A stretch of DNA of 64,000 bases from Adiantum capillus-veneris (taxonomy: Eukaryota; Streptophyta; Polypodiopsida; Polypodiales; Pteridaceae): the NCBI GenBank assembly GCA_014529385.2, contig CM043944.1, forward strand, positions 68,189,895-68,253,894, in the 5' to 3' direction. Shown here one piece after another: positions 34,899-47,350 of the stretch (position 1 is its first letter; each line of letters opens with the position of its first letter). Made by a program: the position numbers and the translations under genes. Below the pieces are notes generated by a model. The model did not search any database, was not told where the DNA came from, and saw only the letters and a program-made list of their open reading frames with translations.

Positions 34899-37555
34899 GG
34901 GTACTTGCAATTGCCACTGAATTTTTATACATCATGCGAATTCATATAAAATATTTGAACCATGTGCTTTCATTGGTATTTGTGGTTGCTCCTTGATGCT
35001 TCATATGCCTTGCTTGTGTTCATTAAACTCTCGCTGACTCCATGTAACCTCATTTGAAGTTGTAGTGCACTGTAGAGGCTGTTGAACGTTGTTAATTGAT
35101 AGCGCAAATACTCACTTGTGTATTTTGCAAGTTTCGATGTATGATGTGTGGCTTTGATTGTTTGATCTTCTTGATTTGTCGCTATCTTTTTACCTTGGAT
35201 GAGCATATTGCTGCCATTTTAAGACAGTTTTGTGCTTAAAAGAGACGACTTTAGCAAAAGGAGACGAGAAGTCGAGTAATTGTTAATGTGACAAGGATAC
35301 AAAATGCACTAGGTATGCACGTTGTATTGGATTTTAGCTTGCATCATCTGCTCTGAACGAGAGACTTTTTTTTGTGTCAGATTCAAGTTCTCGTTTGGGC
35401 AGAAGATGAATCGAAATGCTTAATCTAAGCAACGTGTTGTCAAAGACGTTAACAAAGGTTACATGATTATTAAACAGGTGTAATTATCATGTTGAGTTGA
35501 TTAGAGGCCTTGGATCCTGGGAATGGCAATGCCATTTGTGATGTTAACCAAGATAAGCAAAAAGATCCTTCAAAAGATCAACTGTATGATTGCTAAAGGG
35601 TCACATAGTGTGTGTGAAGTTTGGTACAACGTCATATAACCTTACCCATTTTAGTCCCTTGAATTAGAGTTTTCACATTTAGGACCTCGATATAGTTTAG
35701 GCTTCTTCATTCTATGATGCACATTAGATTCGGTTGTACAATTATCATTTTCCAAGAATGCTACATACTTGATTCCCGTGAAAGGTATTTGCTAAGTGTT
35801 CCTTACAAGTAGGACATGCTTGAATGCATTCTAGTCCTAAGTTGCATTTGAGGAGACTGGAGTGTGTAGGGCCGTGAGTAGTGTTAAGAAGCAAGGATTA
35901 TTTGAAACACTACAGAGCAAGGCCGTGAGGAGTGATTAATTGTTTTTTTTTAAATAAAGAAATGAGATTTACATTTAAATACACCTCAGAAAAGGTTATA
36001 AGTACATAGGTATGTAAAGGTATCACCAACATGAAAGAGGTCCTGCCTGGGCTTGAAGCCTTAAAGTTTACATAGATTTTCTAGGCTCCTTGTTAGTAGT
36101 CATATTACAAGATTCTAATAGAGTAGGAAATGACTACTCAAGGAGCCACCTCAAGTGTACTAGTGCTAATGTGCTCCTCCACAAGATCCAAGCTCTAGGA
36201 AGGTGGGTGAGAGGGCGGAAGTAGACTAATTGTGATTAATTGTGCAGAAAGTATACAATGAGAGTTTTCAAGGCCGTGAGTTGTGTTAAGAAGGTGGGCG
36301 AGCGGGCGGAAATATACTAATTGTGATTAGTTGTCTAGAAAGCATACGAGGAGACTGAGTTTTCAAGGCCATGAGTAGTGTTAAGAAGCAAGGCTTATTT
36401 GAAACATGTCAACAAGGCTTTTGCGCTTGATATATCTTGAATTCTCATGTGTGGCGCACATAGGTACACAAATTTGGAACATAAGGGTTTTACCAATAAG
36501 TGTGGAAGCCTCAGTTCAAGTTAAAAGGAAACATTTGACAATGTGTTAAGAGGTTTGGGGAAGGAATAAAGAGAAAGGTTTCTTCAAAGCTTGGATGAGC
36601 CTCAAAATTGCAAGATTAAGAGCTTATTGCTAGAGCTCTCAGACTTGCTTATACTAGAAAATTATTCACAAGCTAAGCCCAATAACCCAAGGGAAATATT
36701 TACTCAATGTCAAAAATGACAAAGGGGGAAGTACTTTATCTAGAAACCAAATAGATTAATTCGGCTCTACCTTGACATATTGGGTCTAATTTTTTTTGTA
36801 TTTGTTGAAAAAGCTCTATATTTTTTTTTAATTGGTTTAAAAATCTCTAAATTAAAAGCTCCTTAAATATTCACACCCCATAATATCATGCCCTTCCATA
36901 TGCACTCCCTATCTCAGTCTTGTTCTTGCACATTTAATTATACTACACAACTACATGAACAAAAAGCAATGCTTGCCAATCATATCAAGAAAAATATATT
37001 GATTATTATATACTGCAAGTGCGAGCATGAGCGCGAGTACACACACACGCACATGATGAGATGCACAAATCACTTATCTGAGTCTCATCTACACAAATGA
37101 CATCCTTGTTTTCTCCATAACTAGGAGCACCACATGTCACTTTTCTTTCATCCATTTGGCCATGGGCATTTGGAGCTTTGCCACAGTGAGCTATAGAAAG
37201 TTTCATCCCATTTGGAACAATGCTCCAAATGTTTTTAAAAAAATATCACATGGCATGATGTCACAAGCAAGGCGGAGCTATGTAGGCATGTAACTATGCA
37301 TCAATAGAACACTAGAATCACCCCAATCCATGTGGATTTTTGAGGTCCATTGATAATAGGATTAGGGTTGATTAACATTCTAATTTTTGAATAAACTCAT
37401 TCCCAACCTCTGATGTTTAGAAAGCACCTCTTGAGCCCAAACAAGTTGAGACCTTCAACATGCAATTTCATGGAAAGACAAAAGATGCACTCAACCAACA
37501 TTGTAGCAAGAGCTCATCAAAGTCCGGTCACTCCAAAAGAGAATTGCCTTTCGAG
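34899..37555. other. Intergenic DNA with a local duplication, no gene recognised
   Basis: A segment of about 110 bases containing aaggccgtgagtagtgttaagaag and gggcggaagtagactaattgtgatta is repeated at about 35,870-36,260 and 36,270-36,400. Otherwise the DNA is AT-rich with no supported ORF. Confidence 0.5.
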
Positions 37556-37653
37556 TGTTGGAGCTATATATTGCTCACTCTACTCAACTTGGTCTCACCT
37601 ATATATTTGTATCTTGTCCTCAAAATGAATCAGTCTTTGGGAGCGTACATGGC

Positions 37654-37695
<42 letters not shown>

Positions 37696-37704
37696 ATCTC
37701 AACA
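37556..37704 (+). repeat. 5' LTR of the copia element (149 bp)
   Basis: Starts TGTTGGAGC and ends CTCAACA, with a (CT)n run of about 42 bases near its 3' end. It is short for a copia LTR. It differs from the 3' LTR at several positions and in CT-run length. Confidence 0.9.
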
Positions 37705-37716
37705 TGGTAACAGAGC
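37705..37716 (+). other. Primer-binding site of the copia element
   Basis: tggtaacagagc directly follows the 5' LTR and matches the 3' end of initiator tRNA-Met except for one base. Confidence 0.8.
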
Positions 37717-38477
37717 GGTAACAATTACGCGCCGATTCAAATCGTGGTGATAAAACATGTATGCGATTCACATGTAAGATCAAAATTGCTACAAATTTTA
37801 TTTTTTGAAGATTGATTCTTGTTAACTGTGGTTGTTTTGTGTTAAGACGTATATGATTAGTGTTTTTTGTGGTATTTATTGCTAATCGATATAAGAAATC
37901 ATTGATTGCGTTTTCTTGTTGATTTGTTTTTTGACACCCTGAACTTTGTCTCAATTTTTGCGGGTCTTCTGCTAAAAATTTGGAGAAACGGAAAAAGCGC
38001 GATGGAGCATAACGCAATGGCACTTTTCATCCAAAACTTGTTTGTCTCCTCGAGCTCTTCGATTTGAGTTCTAGGTTTGCGTCAATCGGAGTTCGCAGCC
38101 AAAAGTTATACTCTTTTTACTGCAAATTGAGCTTGACGCAGCTTTCTTCGTCATGCGTCTTCGTGAAACGTCCACGATAGTTTCTCTAATATTGGCGTTA
38201 ACTTTTTCGAACAAATTTAGCTTTATTCATATTGTTGCCGTCAATCTTGCGTCTCACATCACTCTATTTTGAGGACTCTTTTATTATTGATGTCTCCTTT
38301 TCCCTGCTTTTTTGAACGACGTCTCTCACATCTTTGGACTTGTATTGAGCATCCTTCTTGCGTTTATCGTTGATAAAACACAGTCGTCATATTTCTCGCA
38401 TTCTCAATTACAGCCTTCACCATATATGGTGTGCAAATTCTGCGATCTTATCTTATACGTCTTCTCACAAGAGATAT

Positions 38478-39420
38478 GGCTATGACTATTTTCGTCAACG
38501 ACTTTCCTTCTGGCCAACATTCTGTTCCTCCTTTCCAAGGCCAAGGATTTCCAGGGCGATTTGCAGATTGGAATGTTACGTATACGGATTGGCAACGACG
38601 TGATAAAGCAGTTTGTCGATATATTCTTTCTGCTCTTAGTGATTCCCTTTTGCTTGATATGTATGAACTGCCTACTTCCCACGACGTATGCAAGTACCTT
38701 ATTGCAAACTTCCAGAAGAAATTTGTTACAGAAATAATTTATTTGAGAGGGTTGCTTAACAAACTACAGTATGAAGTTGGTACTGCCATGACGGGATATA
38801 TTGAGTCTTTCAAATCTATTATTAATCAACTTGCTGCTGCCGGTGATCCTGTTCCACAAAAGAAACTGATTACACTTCTCCTTGATACGGTGAAGGACTC
38901 CTCTTATGATAACATTGTTACTATTCTCTCTAATAAAGATGGCCTTGATTTTGACAAAGCCTGCATGTAATTGAATACTCTCAACGTCAAGAACGAGGTA
39001 ATGTTGGTCATGATACAACTATGATTTCACAAGAGGAGAGTGAGTCACAAAACAGATGGAACATGTTTTTTATGCTCGAAGGCGTCTGTTTCAACAAGAA
39101 AATAGCAGAGGTGGCCGTCGTGGTAATATTTTCTCTCGTCTCAAATTTCCTAGTAAGCAATGTTCTTACTGCAACAGAAATGGCCTACTGAAGATGATTT
39201 CTGGGCACGTCAATATGATGAAGAACACAATATTACCACGAAACAACCACGTTTATCTAGAGATTCTGCTTCTTCTTCTTTTGAATATTTTGAACATCGA
39301 AAGAACATTGTACCAGAAACAAGCTACGTCCTATGTTCAGTTGCTTCATACAGAATACTTCATGTACGTGATGGTTCACTTTTTATTGTTGATTTTGGTG
39401 CTACAAGAAATATGACATAT
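38478..39420 (+). pseudogene. Copia gag and protease, broken
   Basis: From ATG 38478 a gag frame (FADWNVTYTDWQRRDKAVCR, DMYELPTSHDVCKYL) of the UBN2/gag-polypeptide type runs to TAA near 38,970. The zinc knuckle begins as CSYCNRNG near 39,160 and changes frame inside the knuckle. The protease active site reads DFGATRNMT instead of the usual D-S-G-A, and a TAG follows at about 39,421. Confidence 0.75.
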
Positions 39421-39543
39421 TAGTCTAAGTGGCTCCATAACTATCATCCACTACTAGTTCAACGTGTTGTTTATCTTACTGATGATACGGCTTGTCAAGT
39501 AAAGGGTATTGGAGATTTATATCTTGGTACCTTATCTTCTTCC

Positions 39544-40360
39544 ATGCGAATTTTACGAGGATTATTACATGTACCAGATTTTCAACGTAATCTTCTTTCA
39601 GTTGCTAGACTTGTTGATCTTGGTCTCTTTGTTGGATTAAATCATACCAAATGCCGAATTGAGAAAGATGGCCAGACTATAGCCACTGCTCCTCAAAACG
39701 GTAATTTGCTTGAACTCTCTCTCAATGATGTTGTAGAAAATGTTGTTATTGCTCCAGGCGATCATGATTGCAAAGTGTGGCATCACCGTTTTGTTCATGC
39801 TGATTCCTCAAAACTCCTTGATCTTCAACGTCGTGATCTTGTTCATGGCATGGATCTTAAAGCTCATCCCCATATGGAAATTTGTGAGTTTTGTGATCTT
39901 GGGAAACATAATCGTAAACCCTTTTCTCTTTCAAATACAACTCATTCTCATGACATATTGGATCTTGTTCATACTGATATATGTGGACCTCTACCTTCTT
40001 CAAGATTACAATATCGCTACTTCATTATGTTCATTGATGATTTCTCACAGTATAAGACTGTATTTTTACTTAAACAAAAATATGAGGCCTTATCTGTTTT
40101 CAAACAATTCCACAAGGCTGTGGAACTTCAAACTGGTCGTCGCCTTAAGAAGCTTTGTAGTGACAATGGAGGCGAATATGTTTCTCGAGAGTTTGTGAAT
40201 TACTATGTTGACAGTGGAATTCATCATAAACACACTATTCCATATTCACGTCAATAGAACGGCGTTGTTGAACGAAAGAATCTCACGATTCTCAATGTTG
40301 TAAGATATATGCTGATTCATTCTGGTTTATCTCATGTTTTCTGGGCTGAAGCTACTTTGA
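39544..40360 (+). pseudogene. Copia integrase
   Basis: This frame carries the pre-integrase zinc finger (HHRFVHAD.., CEFCDLGKHNRKPF) and the integrase core: D in VHTDICGP, D in CSDNGGEYVS, then TAG at 40,255 directly before NGVVERKN, which holds the catalytic Glu. The frame degenerates after about 40,360. Confidence 0.8.
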
Positions 40361-40780
40361 CAACACTATTTATCTAGAATCATCTTCCTACTACTGCACC
40401 CTCTGGTAAGATACCCATCACAACATGAACAAGTGACATTCCTTCTGTATCTCATCTGAGAACCTTTGGATTACTTATATTCATGTTCCCAAAGAAACAC
40501 GAACAAAGCTTGATGCTCCTGGACTTAATGTTATTTTTATTGGATATTCTGACACTTCCAAAGGCTACAAATTCTATGACCCTTCCTCCAAGAAAGTAAT
40601 TGTGAATCGTGATGCTACTTTTAACGAGAAGCTTATGGGAGGCTCATGGTCCCTAGATGATTCTGATGATACTAAATCATTGCTTCAGGCTTTTCCATTT
40701 CATTCAGATGATGAAACTCTTCCTATAGAGAAACTTTCCTTTCACAAGCTCGGGGGGTGAGCTATTTTAGCATGTTAATG

Positions 40781-40965
40781 TATAACGTGAGTTCGAAAGG
40801 AGGGGTTTTAAAATGTAAAAAATTAAGGCAATTTAACACAGGTACATTAAAATAAGGGGTTTTTAAATTCAATTTTGGGAAAAAATCATAATATAAGGGA
40901 TCATTTTATTCATTCAGACATGTTAAAAGAGGGGTTTTTTTAATACCCCGCGAACGCACGTTATA
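40781..40965. mobile_element. 185-bp MITE inserted in the copia element
   Basis: The ends tataacgtgagttcg and cgaacgcacgttata are inverted repeats with one mismatch in 15. The copy lies between the copia integrase and reverse transcriptase, where no insertion belongs. The TA at the ends could be a TA target duplication (mariner-like) or part of the TIR. The interior repeats aggggtttt. Confidence 0.65.
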
Positions 40966-41049
40966 TAGGGGGGTACTGAATGGTGAACCCCCCAAGTTCA
41001 CAACCATCCATTCCGAATGCTGCCAATGATGATATTGATATTTTTGTTG

Positions 41050-42703
41050 ATCTGCCTATTGATTTTGAACATGGCTCATGTCATTTATGATGATGATATT
41101 GTTGATAATGCTTTTTCTACTTTTGAAGATCCCGTTACTTATGATGAAGCTATCTCTTCACCACAAAAGGATCAATGGAAAGAGGCTATGGAAGTAGAGT
41201 ACGACTCTCTTATCTCTAAAGGTACATGGATACTAACTGAATTACCTCCTGGTCATACATTTATTAAGTGTAAGTGGGTGTATAAGAGAAAAGTAAAAGC
41301 AAATGGATCTTTTGACAAATTCAAGGCACGTTTAGTTGTAAAAGGTTACTCCCAAGTAGCTGTGTTGATTATCAAGAGACATTTTCACTAGTTGTTCGCA
41401 TTACAAGTGTTCTCTTATTGACATTTACTGTTCAATTTGATTTAGAAGCTCATCAAATGGATGTACGAATTGCTTTTCTTAACGGTGACTTGGAAGAGGA
41501 AATTTATATGGAACAACCAGAAGGGTTTGCTATTCCAGGTAAAGAAGACCTTGTTGCTCAACTCCATAAGGCACTATATGGTCTCAAACAAGCTTCGCGA
41601 ACCTGGTATACAAACTTTGATCTTTTTCTCACCTCTAAAGGATTCATCTCTTGGTCTTCAGACCCCAACTTATACATAAAATGGCAAGGTAGCAGTTTTG
41701 TGATTCTTGATCTTTATGTGAATGATACCATCCTTGTTTCCAATGATTTATTATTTCTTTAGCAAGTGAAAAAGTTATTGTCTTTTGCATTTGATATGGT
41801 GGATCTTGGAGAGATTCACTCGTGTCTTGATATTCAAATCCAATGGAATCGTACAAAAGGTATTTTATTCCTTCGACAATCAAAGTTTATTGTAGATACT
41901 ATTCAAAAATTTGGTATGAATCTACACATTCAGCCAACACACCTTGTCTTGCGAGCTCTACGAAGAACACTTCTAATAATGGCGGTCAACTTGTCACAAA
42001 TCAGCCTTATGCTAACATGATTGGATGTCTTCAGTTTCTTGGCATGAACACTCATCCTGATATTTTTTTTGTTGCTAATTATCTTGAAAAACATCTTGCA
42101 CGTCCTTCTCTTAAGCATTGGTCTGCAACAAAGCGTGTGTTGAAATACTTGAAAGACACTACAGATTTTGGTTTGGTCTATCGACGACAACTCGCATTGG
42201 ATTCTATGCAATATCTTTCTCTATTGGGTTACACTGATGCAGACTGGACAAGCTCACATTTATCTATGTGATCTACTAGTGGAAACTGCTTCTTTATAAA
42301 TGATTGTCTTGTTTCTTGGACTAGCGAGAAACAACGTTGTGTTGCAGTTTCTACAACTGAGTCAGAATATGTTGCGGCATCACTTGTAGCTCGTGAGTTG
42401 ATATGGCTTTGACAAATGCTGGTTGATATTGGTCACTCTCCTCTTTCTAGCACACCCTTGCGGTGTGACAACCAAAGTGCTATTAGTCTTGCAAAAGACT
42501 ATGTTCAACATAATAAGTCAAAGCGAATTGCTGTCCATTATCATTATGTCAGGTATGAAGTACTCAAAGGAACCATTATGGTTGAACATTGTCTAAGTGA
42601 CCAGATGATTGTAGACATTCGGACCAAAGGCCTCAACGAGTCACGTTTCATCCAGTTGTGCTCGGAGCTTGGAGTTGCTTCAGCCTCACTCTTTCTAGAT
42701 TAG
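41050..42703 (+). pseudogene. Copia reverse transcriptase and RNase H, broken
   Basis: The RT frame starts with VTYDEAISSPQKDQWKEAM and contains FIKCKWVYKRKVKANG, YMEQPEGFAIPGKEDLV and LHKALYGLKQASRTWY. The catalytic Y-V-D-D is replaced by YVND (LDLYVNDTILVSND, near 41,716), a loss of one metal-binding Asp. RNase H follows with STTESEYVAASLVAREL, then PLRCDNQSAISLAKD and KGLNESRFIQL. Frameshifts near 41,390, 41,900 and 42,270. Confidence 0.85.
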
Positions 42704-42951
42704 CTTCTTTGCTATTGTAATAGCTTTGTACATATGACATTGTAATCCTATAGGTACCATGCACTATGCACACTCCACATCTGCACATTGTGATCTTTGA
42801 GTCACTTGTATATTTTCACATAGATGCAGAATTCACTTTCACATCATCATCACTGGTTCATATTTTCACATTGTATAGGGACTTGTGTTTTTCCCTTGAA
42901 CTCCCCAAGGGTTTTTTCATCCAAAGCTAGAGACCTTTGTTTGAGTGGGGG

Positions 42952-43063
42952 TGTTGGAGCTATATATGGCTCACTCTACTCAACTTGGTCTTACTTATAT
43001 ATTTGTATCTTGTCCTCAATATGAATCAGTCTTTGGGAGTGTACATGGTGTGTCTCTTGTCTC

Positions 43064-43105
<42 letters not shown>

Positions 43106-43114
43106 ATCTCAACA
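42952..43114 (+). repeat. 3' LTR of the copia element (163 bp)
   Basis: Starts TGTTGGAGC after gagtggggg and ends CTCAACA. It carries a (CT)n run at about 43,064-43,103. Confidence 0.9.
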
Positions 43115-43740
43115 TCGGGCAGATAGTGAAAGTTTCTCCATAAGAAGGGAGTTCTCACATCCAACTTCAAATGCCTATCCTCTTCCACCATCATCATTCC
43201 ATACATTATAATATTGCATTCACATAGTTAGTAGCATGAAGATTACACATTGTAATCTTTCATGAATACAAGTACAATCACCCCAAGGTCTCTTTCTATT
43301 TCGTACTCCTCTTTCTCTCTCTCTTCTGTCATATTACACTTGCGGCACTTTGAGCATGCGTTTTTAAGAATTTGCACTTCAGATTATTTCTTCATGTGCA
43401 CATGTGATTTAAGATAGAGGTAGTTTAGAAAAAACTTATTGCACATTACACCAACCAATCTAGCATTATTTTCTTAGCATGGTTTGATTTTCCTTTACTG
43501 AGAAACCACTCAAGCAATTTCTTTCCCCCAAGAAAAAGATCCTGTCACTAGTTTTAAAAAATCGCCCATGGACTACACACCCAATTGAGGGTAAACTACA
43601 TCAAAGGGGGATGATCATCCCCACCACACCCACCCAAATCACATAGGGCTATATCATACAATAGGAGGGGGGGAAATCCACATAGGTGGTCGGTAATACA
43701 AACAAGCACCACCAAAGAATTCGGATAGGAAAGGACCTTT
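43115..43740. other. Intergenic DNA, nothing recognised
   Basis: No ORF or repeat structure is supported. Confidence 0.4.
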
Positions 43741-44500
43741 CCCCTAGAGACTCAAGGAATCATAGTGTTGGAGCTCCCCTGTAAGCGATCATATTGTCCT
43801 CATAGAGTGTGGATGATCTCTAGCCAAAAGTCCCAAATGGTCTCAATAGGTGGGACTGTTCTACCCTCAAAGATCCTATGACATCTAGCCTACCATATAA
43901 ACCAAATGGCAAGGCAAATAAGCTCCCACTAGAGGTCCCACTGGTGTGTATAATAGTCAGGCACTTGGATGGTTGAAAACCTACCTCCCTATGCTTTGAT
44001 GGCATGAATCATGACCTCTGTCTCATAGCCTAGTGCAGGCCCTGATAGAGTGCCCCAAGTAACTGCTCCCTAAGTGAAGATCCCCCCCTCAGCCTTGTGA
44101 ATAGCCTGAGTAGCCGCAACCAGAGATCTGTTGTGCCCAAGGGTAGTCTCACAAGAAGTGCCACTGAGTCTCTTGTGCATGCCCACAACTTGTGCAAACT
44201 ATAGAATGTGCCTCATAGGCCAACCATAGTGTCTCAATGTGCAACTAGCCATAGGAAAGTCAATGTCCAATACGGTTGCTAAAAACTCCATATGTGCTAC
44301 CAAAAATTTGTGAAGAAAGGTTGGCAGAGGCCCTATCATCGCCAGCACTCTACTACTGGTAGAATGGCTCCTCGGTGAGCCATCAAGATATGGCATCCCA
44401 ATCTGGACATGTACTAGAAGAAGGGGTTATCAAGGTTGTCTGGGTCAGTGAAGGGGTCATCCCAATGCCACTCCTCAAATTCCCACTGTACTCTAGAAAG
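43741..44500 (-). pseudogene. LINE (L1-type) 3' ORF remnant with zf-RVT motif
   Basis: On the minus strand, around 44,210-44,130, the reading CTSCGHAQETQWHFL matches the zf-RVT zinc ribbon after plant LINE reverse transcriptases (C-x-x-C-G..E-T..H-L-L-W). Further on (about 43,930-43,800), ELICLAIWFIW and ARCHRIFEGRTVPP match the W-x-I-W..R-x-x-x-F-x-G region. Several stops interrupt the frame. Confidence 0.65.
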
Positions 44501-44570
44501 CAGATGCTACTCCCAAGCCCAAAGTTGCCCTAGCAAGGGTCATGCATAATACCTATCGGGTCAGGATCCA

Positions 44571-44784
44571 TGTGGAAAACTCTCTCTACAAAGCCCACAA
44601 CTCTAATAGTCTCTGAAAAGTGGAGTGAGAGAGAGAGAAGCAGACACACAGAGTTTGGAGGCTACCTCAATGTAGATTATTCGGCATTATCGTCAAAGAA
44701 TAATAAATAGGAGAGTTAGTATTTAGTGGGTTGTACACACTAGATGGTTGTACATGACTAGGCACATGGGTCTTTATCCCAACA
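44571..44784 (-). repeat. LTR of a second copia element (214 bp)
   Basis: On the minus strand it starts TGTTGGGATAAAG after a purine run (aagtgggaggt) and ends TTTTCCACA. It follows the copia RNase H fragment at the distance expected for a 3' LTR. Confidence 0.6.
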
Positions 44785-44969
44785 ACCTCCCACTTAAAGA
44801 TAAGTGTGTCTCTAAGCAAGGATGACCAGCCAAAAATACTATTGTGTATGCCCAACAACCTCCCATATAGAGGCCAACAAGCTTAACAATACCGTTGAAA
44901 TCTAGCATACAAAACTTGTGAGCAACAATCTCACAAAATATTCCATAAAACACTCACAGTATGCAAAAT

Positions 44970-45299
44970 CTACTCGTCATGACAACATGAAAAACAATCT
45001 TCAAAACATGATATTGTGGTAACTCCAAGTTCTTCACGTAAAAATGCATAAAGAGATTCATTGAGTCCCTTGGTGAAGATGTCTACAATCATTTGATCAG
45101 TAGGGTAGTGTTCAACCCTAACGGATCCTTTCTTTACCTCATGTGGAACATAATGATAATGTACCTCAATGTGCTTGGATTTACTGTGCTGGACATAATC
45201 CTTTGTAAGACTGATAGCACTTTGGTTGCCACATCTGAGTGGAGTGCTTGATGATGGCGAATATCCAAAGTCAAATAATGTGAGAGTTGTGCAATGCAT
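44970..45299 (-). pseudogene. Copia RNase H C-terminal fragment
   Basis: The 109-codon frame reads PLRCGNQSAISLTKDYVQHSKSK..HYHYV and IFTKGLNESLYAFLREELGV, closely like the same region in the copia element at 42.4-42.7 kb but from a different copy. The rest of pol is missing. Confidence 0.85.
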
Positions 45300-47350
45300 G
45301 GTGTGTGTGGGAAAAAGGAGACGGGGATGCTATGTTTTGTTGTTCCCTAGCTCACAATGAATGAGCCACACCTTATTATCTTATCACTTAGAAAATGAAG
45401 TTTAGAGTGTTCACACGTATTAGGGTTAGTGAGTTATATGGGCAACCGACCACTTCGGCCTTTCTACTTGAACAACTTCCCACTTAAAGACCAATGTTCG
45501 TTTTATGGAGATATGTTAGTAGATGTTGGGGTTAAAGGCCTGTATGCCTTGCCAGACCGCCCATGCCATGGGTGCCCGCCCACTATGGACACCCATATAC
45601 ATTTACATACTATAGTGTATAGGGGACTGATAATACATTGTGAGTGTCCCTAGCCCATATCTCTTGTGTGTGTCATGTATACCTCTCTCTCACTCTCACT
45701 CTCTCTGTATGCTTCCACATGTGCTCTACAATTGGTATTTGACCTTTGGTTGCGGTGTCGAGAAGTGTTCAGTTTAGCTGGAAAACCATGAGGCTTCTAG
45801 TTGTGAGAGTTTTAACACTAGGGCAGTAATGGGTCAAATATTCGACCTATTAAGTCATGATATTCAAAGAATTATTTCTCAAATATTAATTAACATTTTT
45901 ATATTTTCTAAATTGATAAATATTAGAGAACACTTGAAAAAAACTTGGAATTTTTTTGGGTTATTGATTCGACCTCCAACATTCTGCTTTGCAAAGATTT
46001 CTCAAACTAAACTGTGTGAGAAAATGTGTGTTATTTTTGCAATTTTTCTCAAATATGAAATAAACAACACTTAGAAAATATTTTACTATGGTCTATAGTG
46101 CCTTAAATCTATATCTTGTAGTTTTAGACAATATATTTTCATTGTTTTGATGGATAAAGCATGTTCATATTGCAAGTTATAGACTATATACATATATTTA
46201 CCTGTTCTAATTTATCAATAAATTTTGTGTTTAGCTAATTTTTTTAACAATCTAGAATCCCTTAAATGGGGATTTCCATGTGGGCATGGATTTGACATTA
46301 TATAAACTTTCTTTCTTTAGATTTATAGCACCTAATATCCCAAAAAACCAATAATATGACATCGTAATATTCTTTACCTGTATCAAAATCATGAACACTC
46401 TAAGATATGATTATGTTCTCTATGATATGTGTGGTTTTTCATGAGAAAAGAGATAAAACTTTATCTTGTATTATAATTTCATGATTACATTTCAAAGAGG
46501 CTATGTCTAGATAGTCCTCTAAGGGATTGTAAAAGCTAATTTATGGAAACCTATTTGCTCCTCTATTCAAATTTAGTATGCCATAGTAAGGTTCTAAGTA
46601 ACGAAAGTCAGGCACCTTTGATAATTTGGGTACTTTCATTAATGATTGGTGAATGTACATGATCAAATTCTAACACTAAATCATGTATTTTAAGTGCCTA
46701 ATTTGGAAGTAGTTAAGAAAACATCACACATAGTAAATTTGACCATTGTATCTTGTTGAAATTCTAAAGAGAAAAATGTATTTTTTTAAACATAGAAACT
46801 ATCTCAATGTTATATACACTATTGAAGATGTTAGGAAATAATTTCTATGATCTCCCCTACTAAGGGTTATCTCCATGTATCTACTTCAAGTAATTCAAAT
46901 AGCTGATGTGCCCTATTTGAGTTTCCTTTTTGATGTGTGAGTGCGATATGCAGTGTGTTATTGAGAGAATGAGGATGAATAAAGGTTTGTGAGAGTTGTG
47001 CATCTCTTATGTGAGTGGGTTGAGTGTATTATTCCCTACTCTTTAAGTCTCATTTCTAGAGTCTCTTATGTTGTTTAAGTTTCCAGCTATGTGTTGGTGG
47101 TTCCCCTGGTTGTTTTGTGTAGTTCCAAGCTGTGTGGGTGGTCTTTCTATAGAGGATTTGTTGCTCTCCACTCTCCTCCATAGTTTCATCATCCATAGGG
47201 TTGCAAAAATATTCCTCGATGATTCCAAAAGGTAATTATCATAAATGGATCATAACAGTCTATTGTTCAGAGCAAATGGACTGGCAAGACCAACGGGACC
47301 ACATGGCCCTAGACCTTACAAGTTTGGACCACCCCCTGTTGCACCACCAG
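45300..47350. other. AT-rich intergenic DNA, nothing recognised
   Basis: No convincing gene, RNA or repeat structure. A few short ORFs are chance. Confidence 0.45.

Larger units (their letters stand above)
37556..43114 (+). mobile_element. Complete but defective Ty1/copia retrotransposon (5.6 kb)
   Basis: Two LTRs flank gag-pro-int-RT-RNase H in copia order. The primer-binding site tggtaacagagc follows the 5' LTR (initiator tRNA-Met type) and a purine run (gagtggggg) precedes the 3' LTR. The target duplication is tcgag on the left and tcggg on the right (one mismatch). Frameshifts and stops in every domain make it non-autonomous. Confidence 0.9.
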
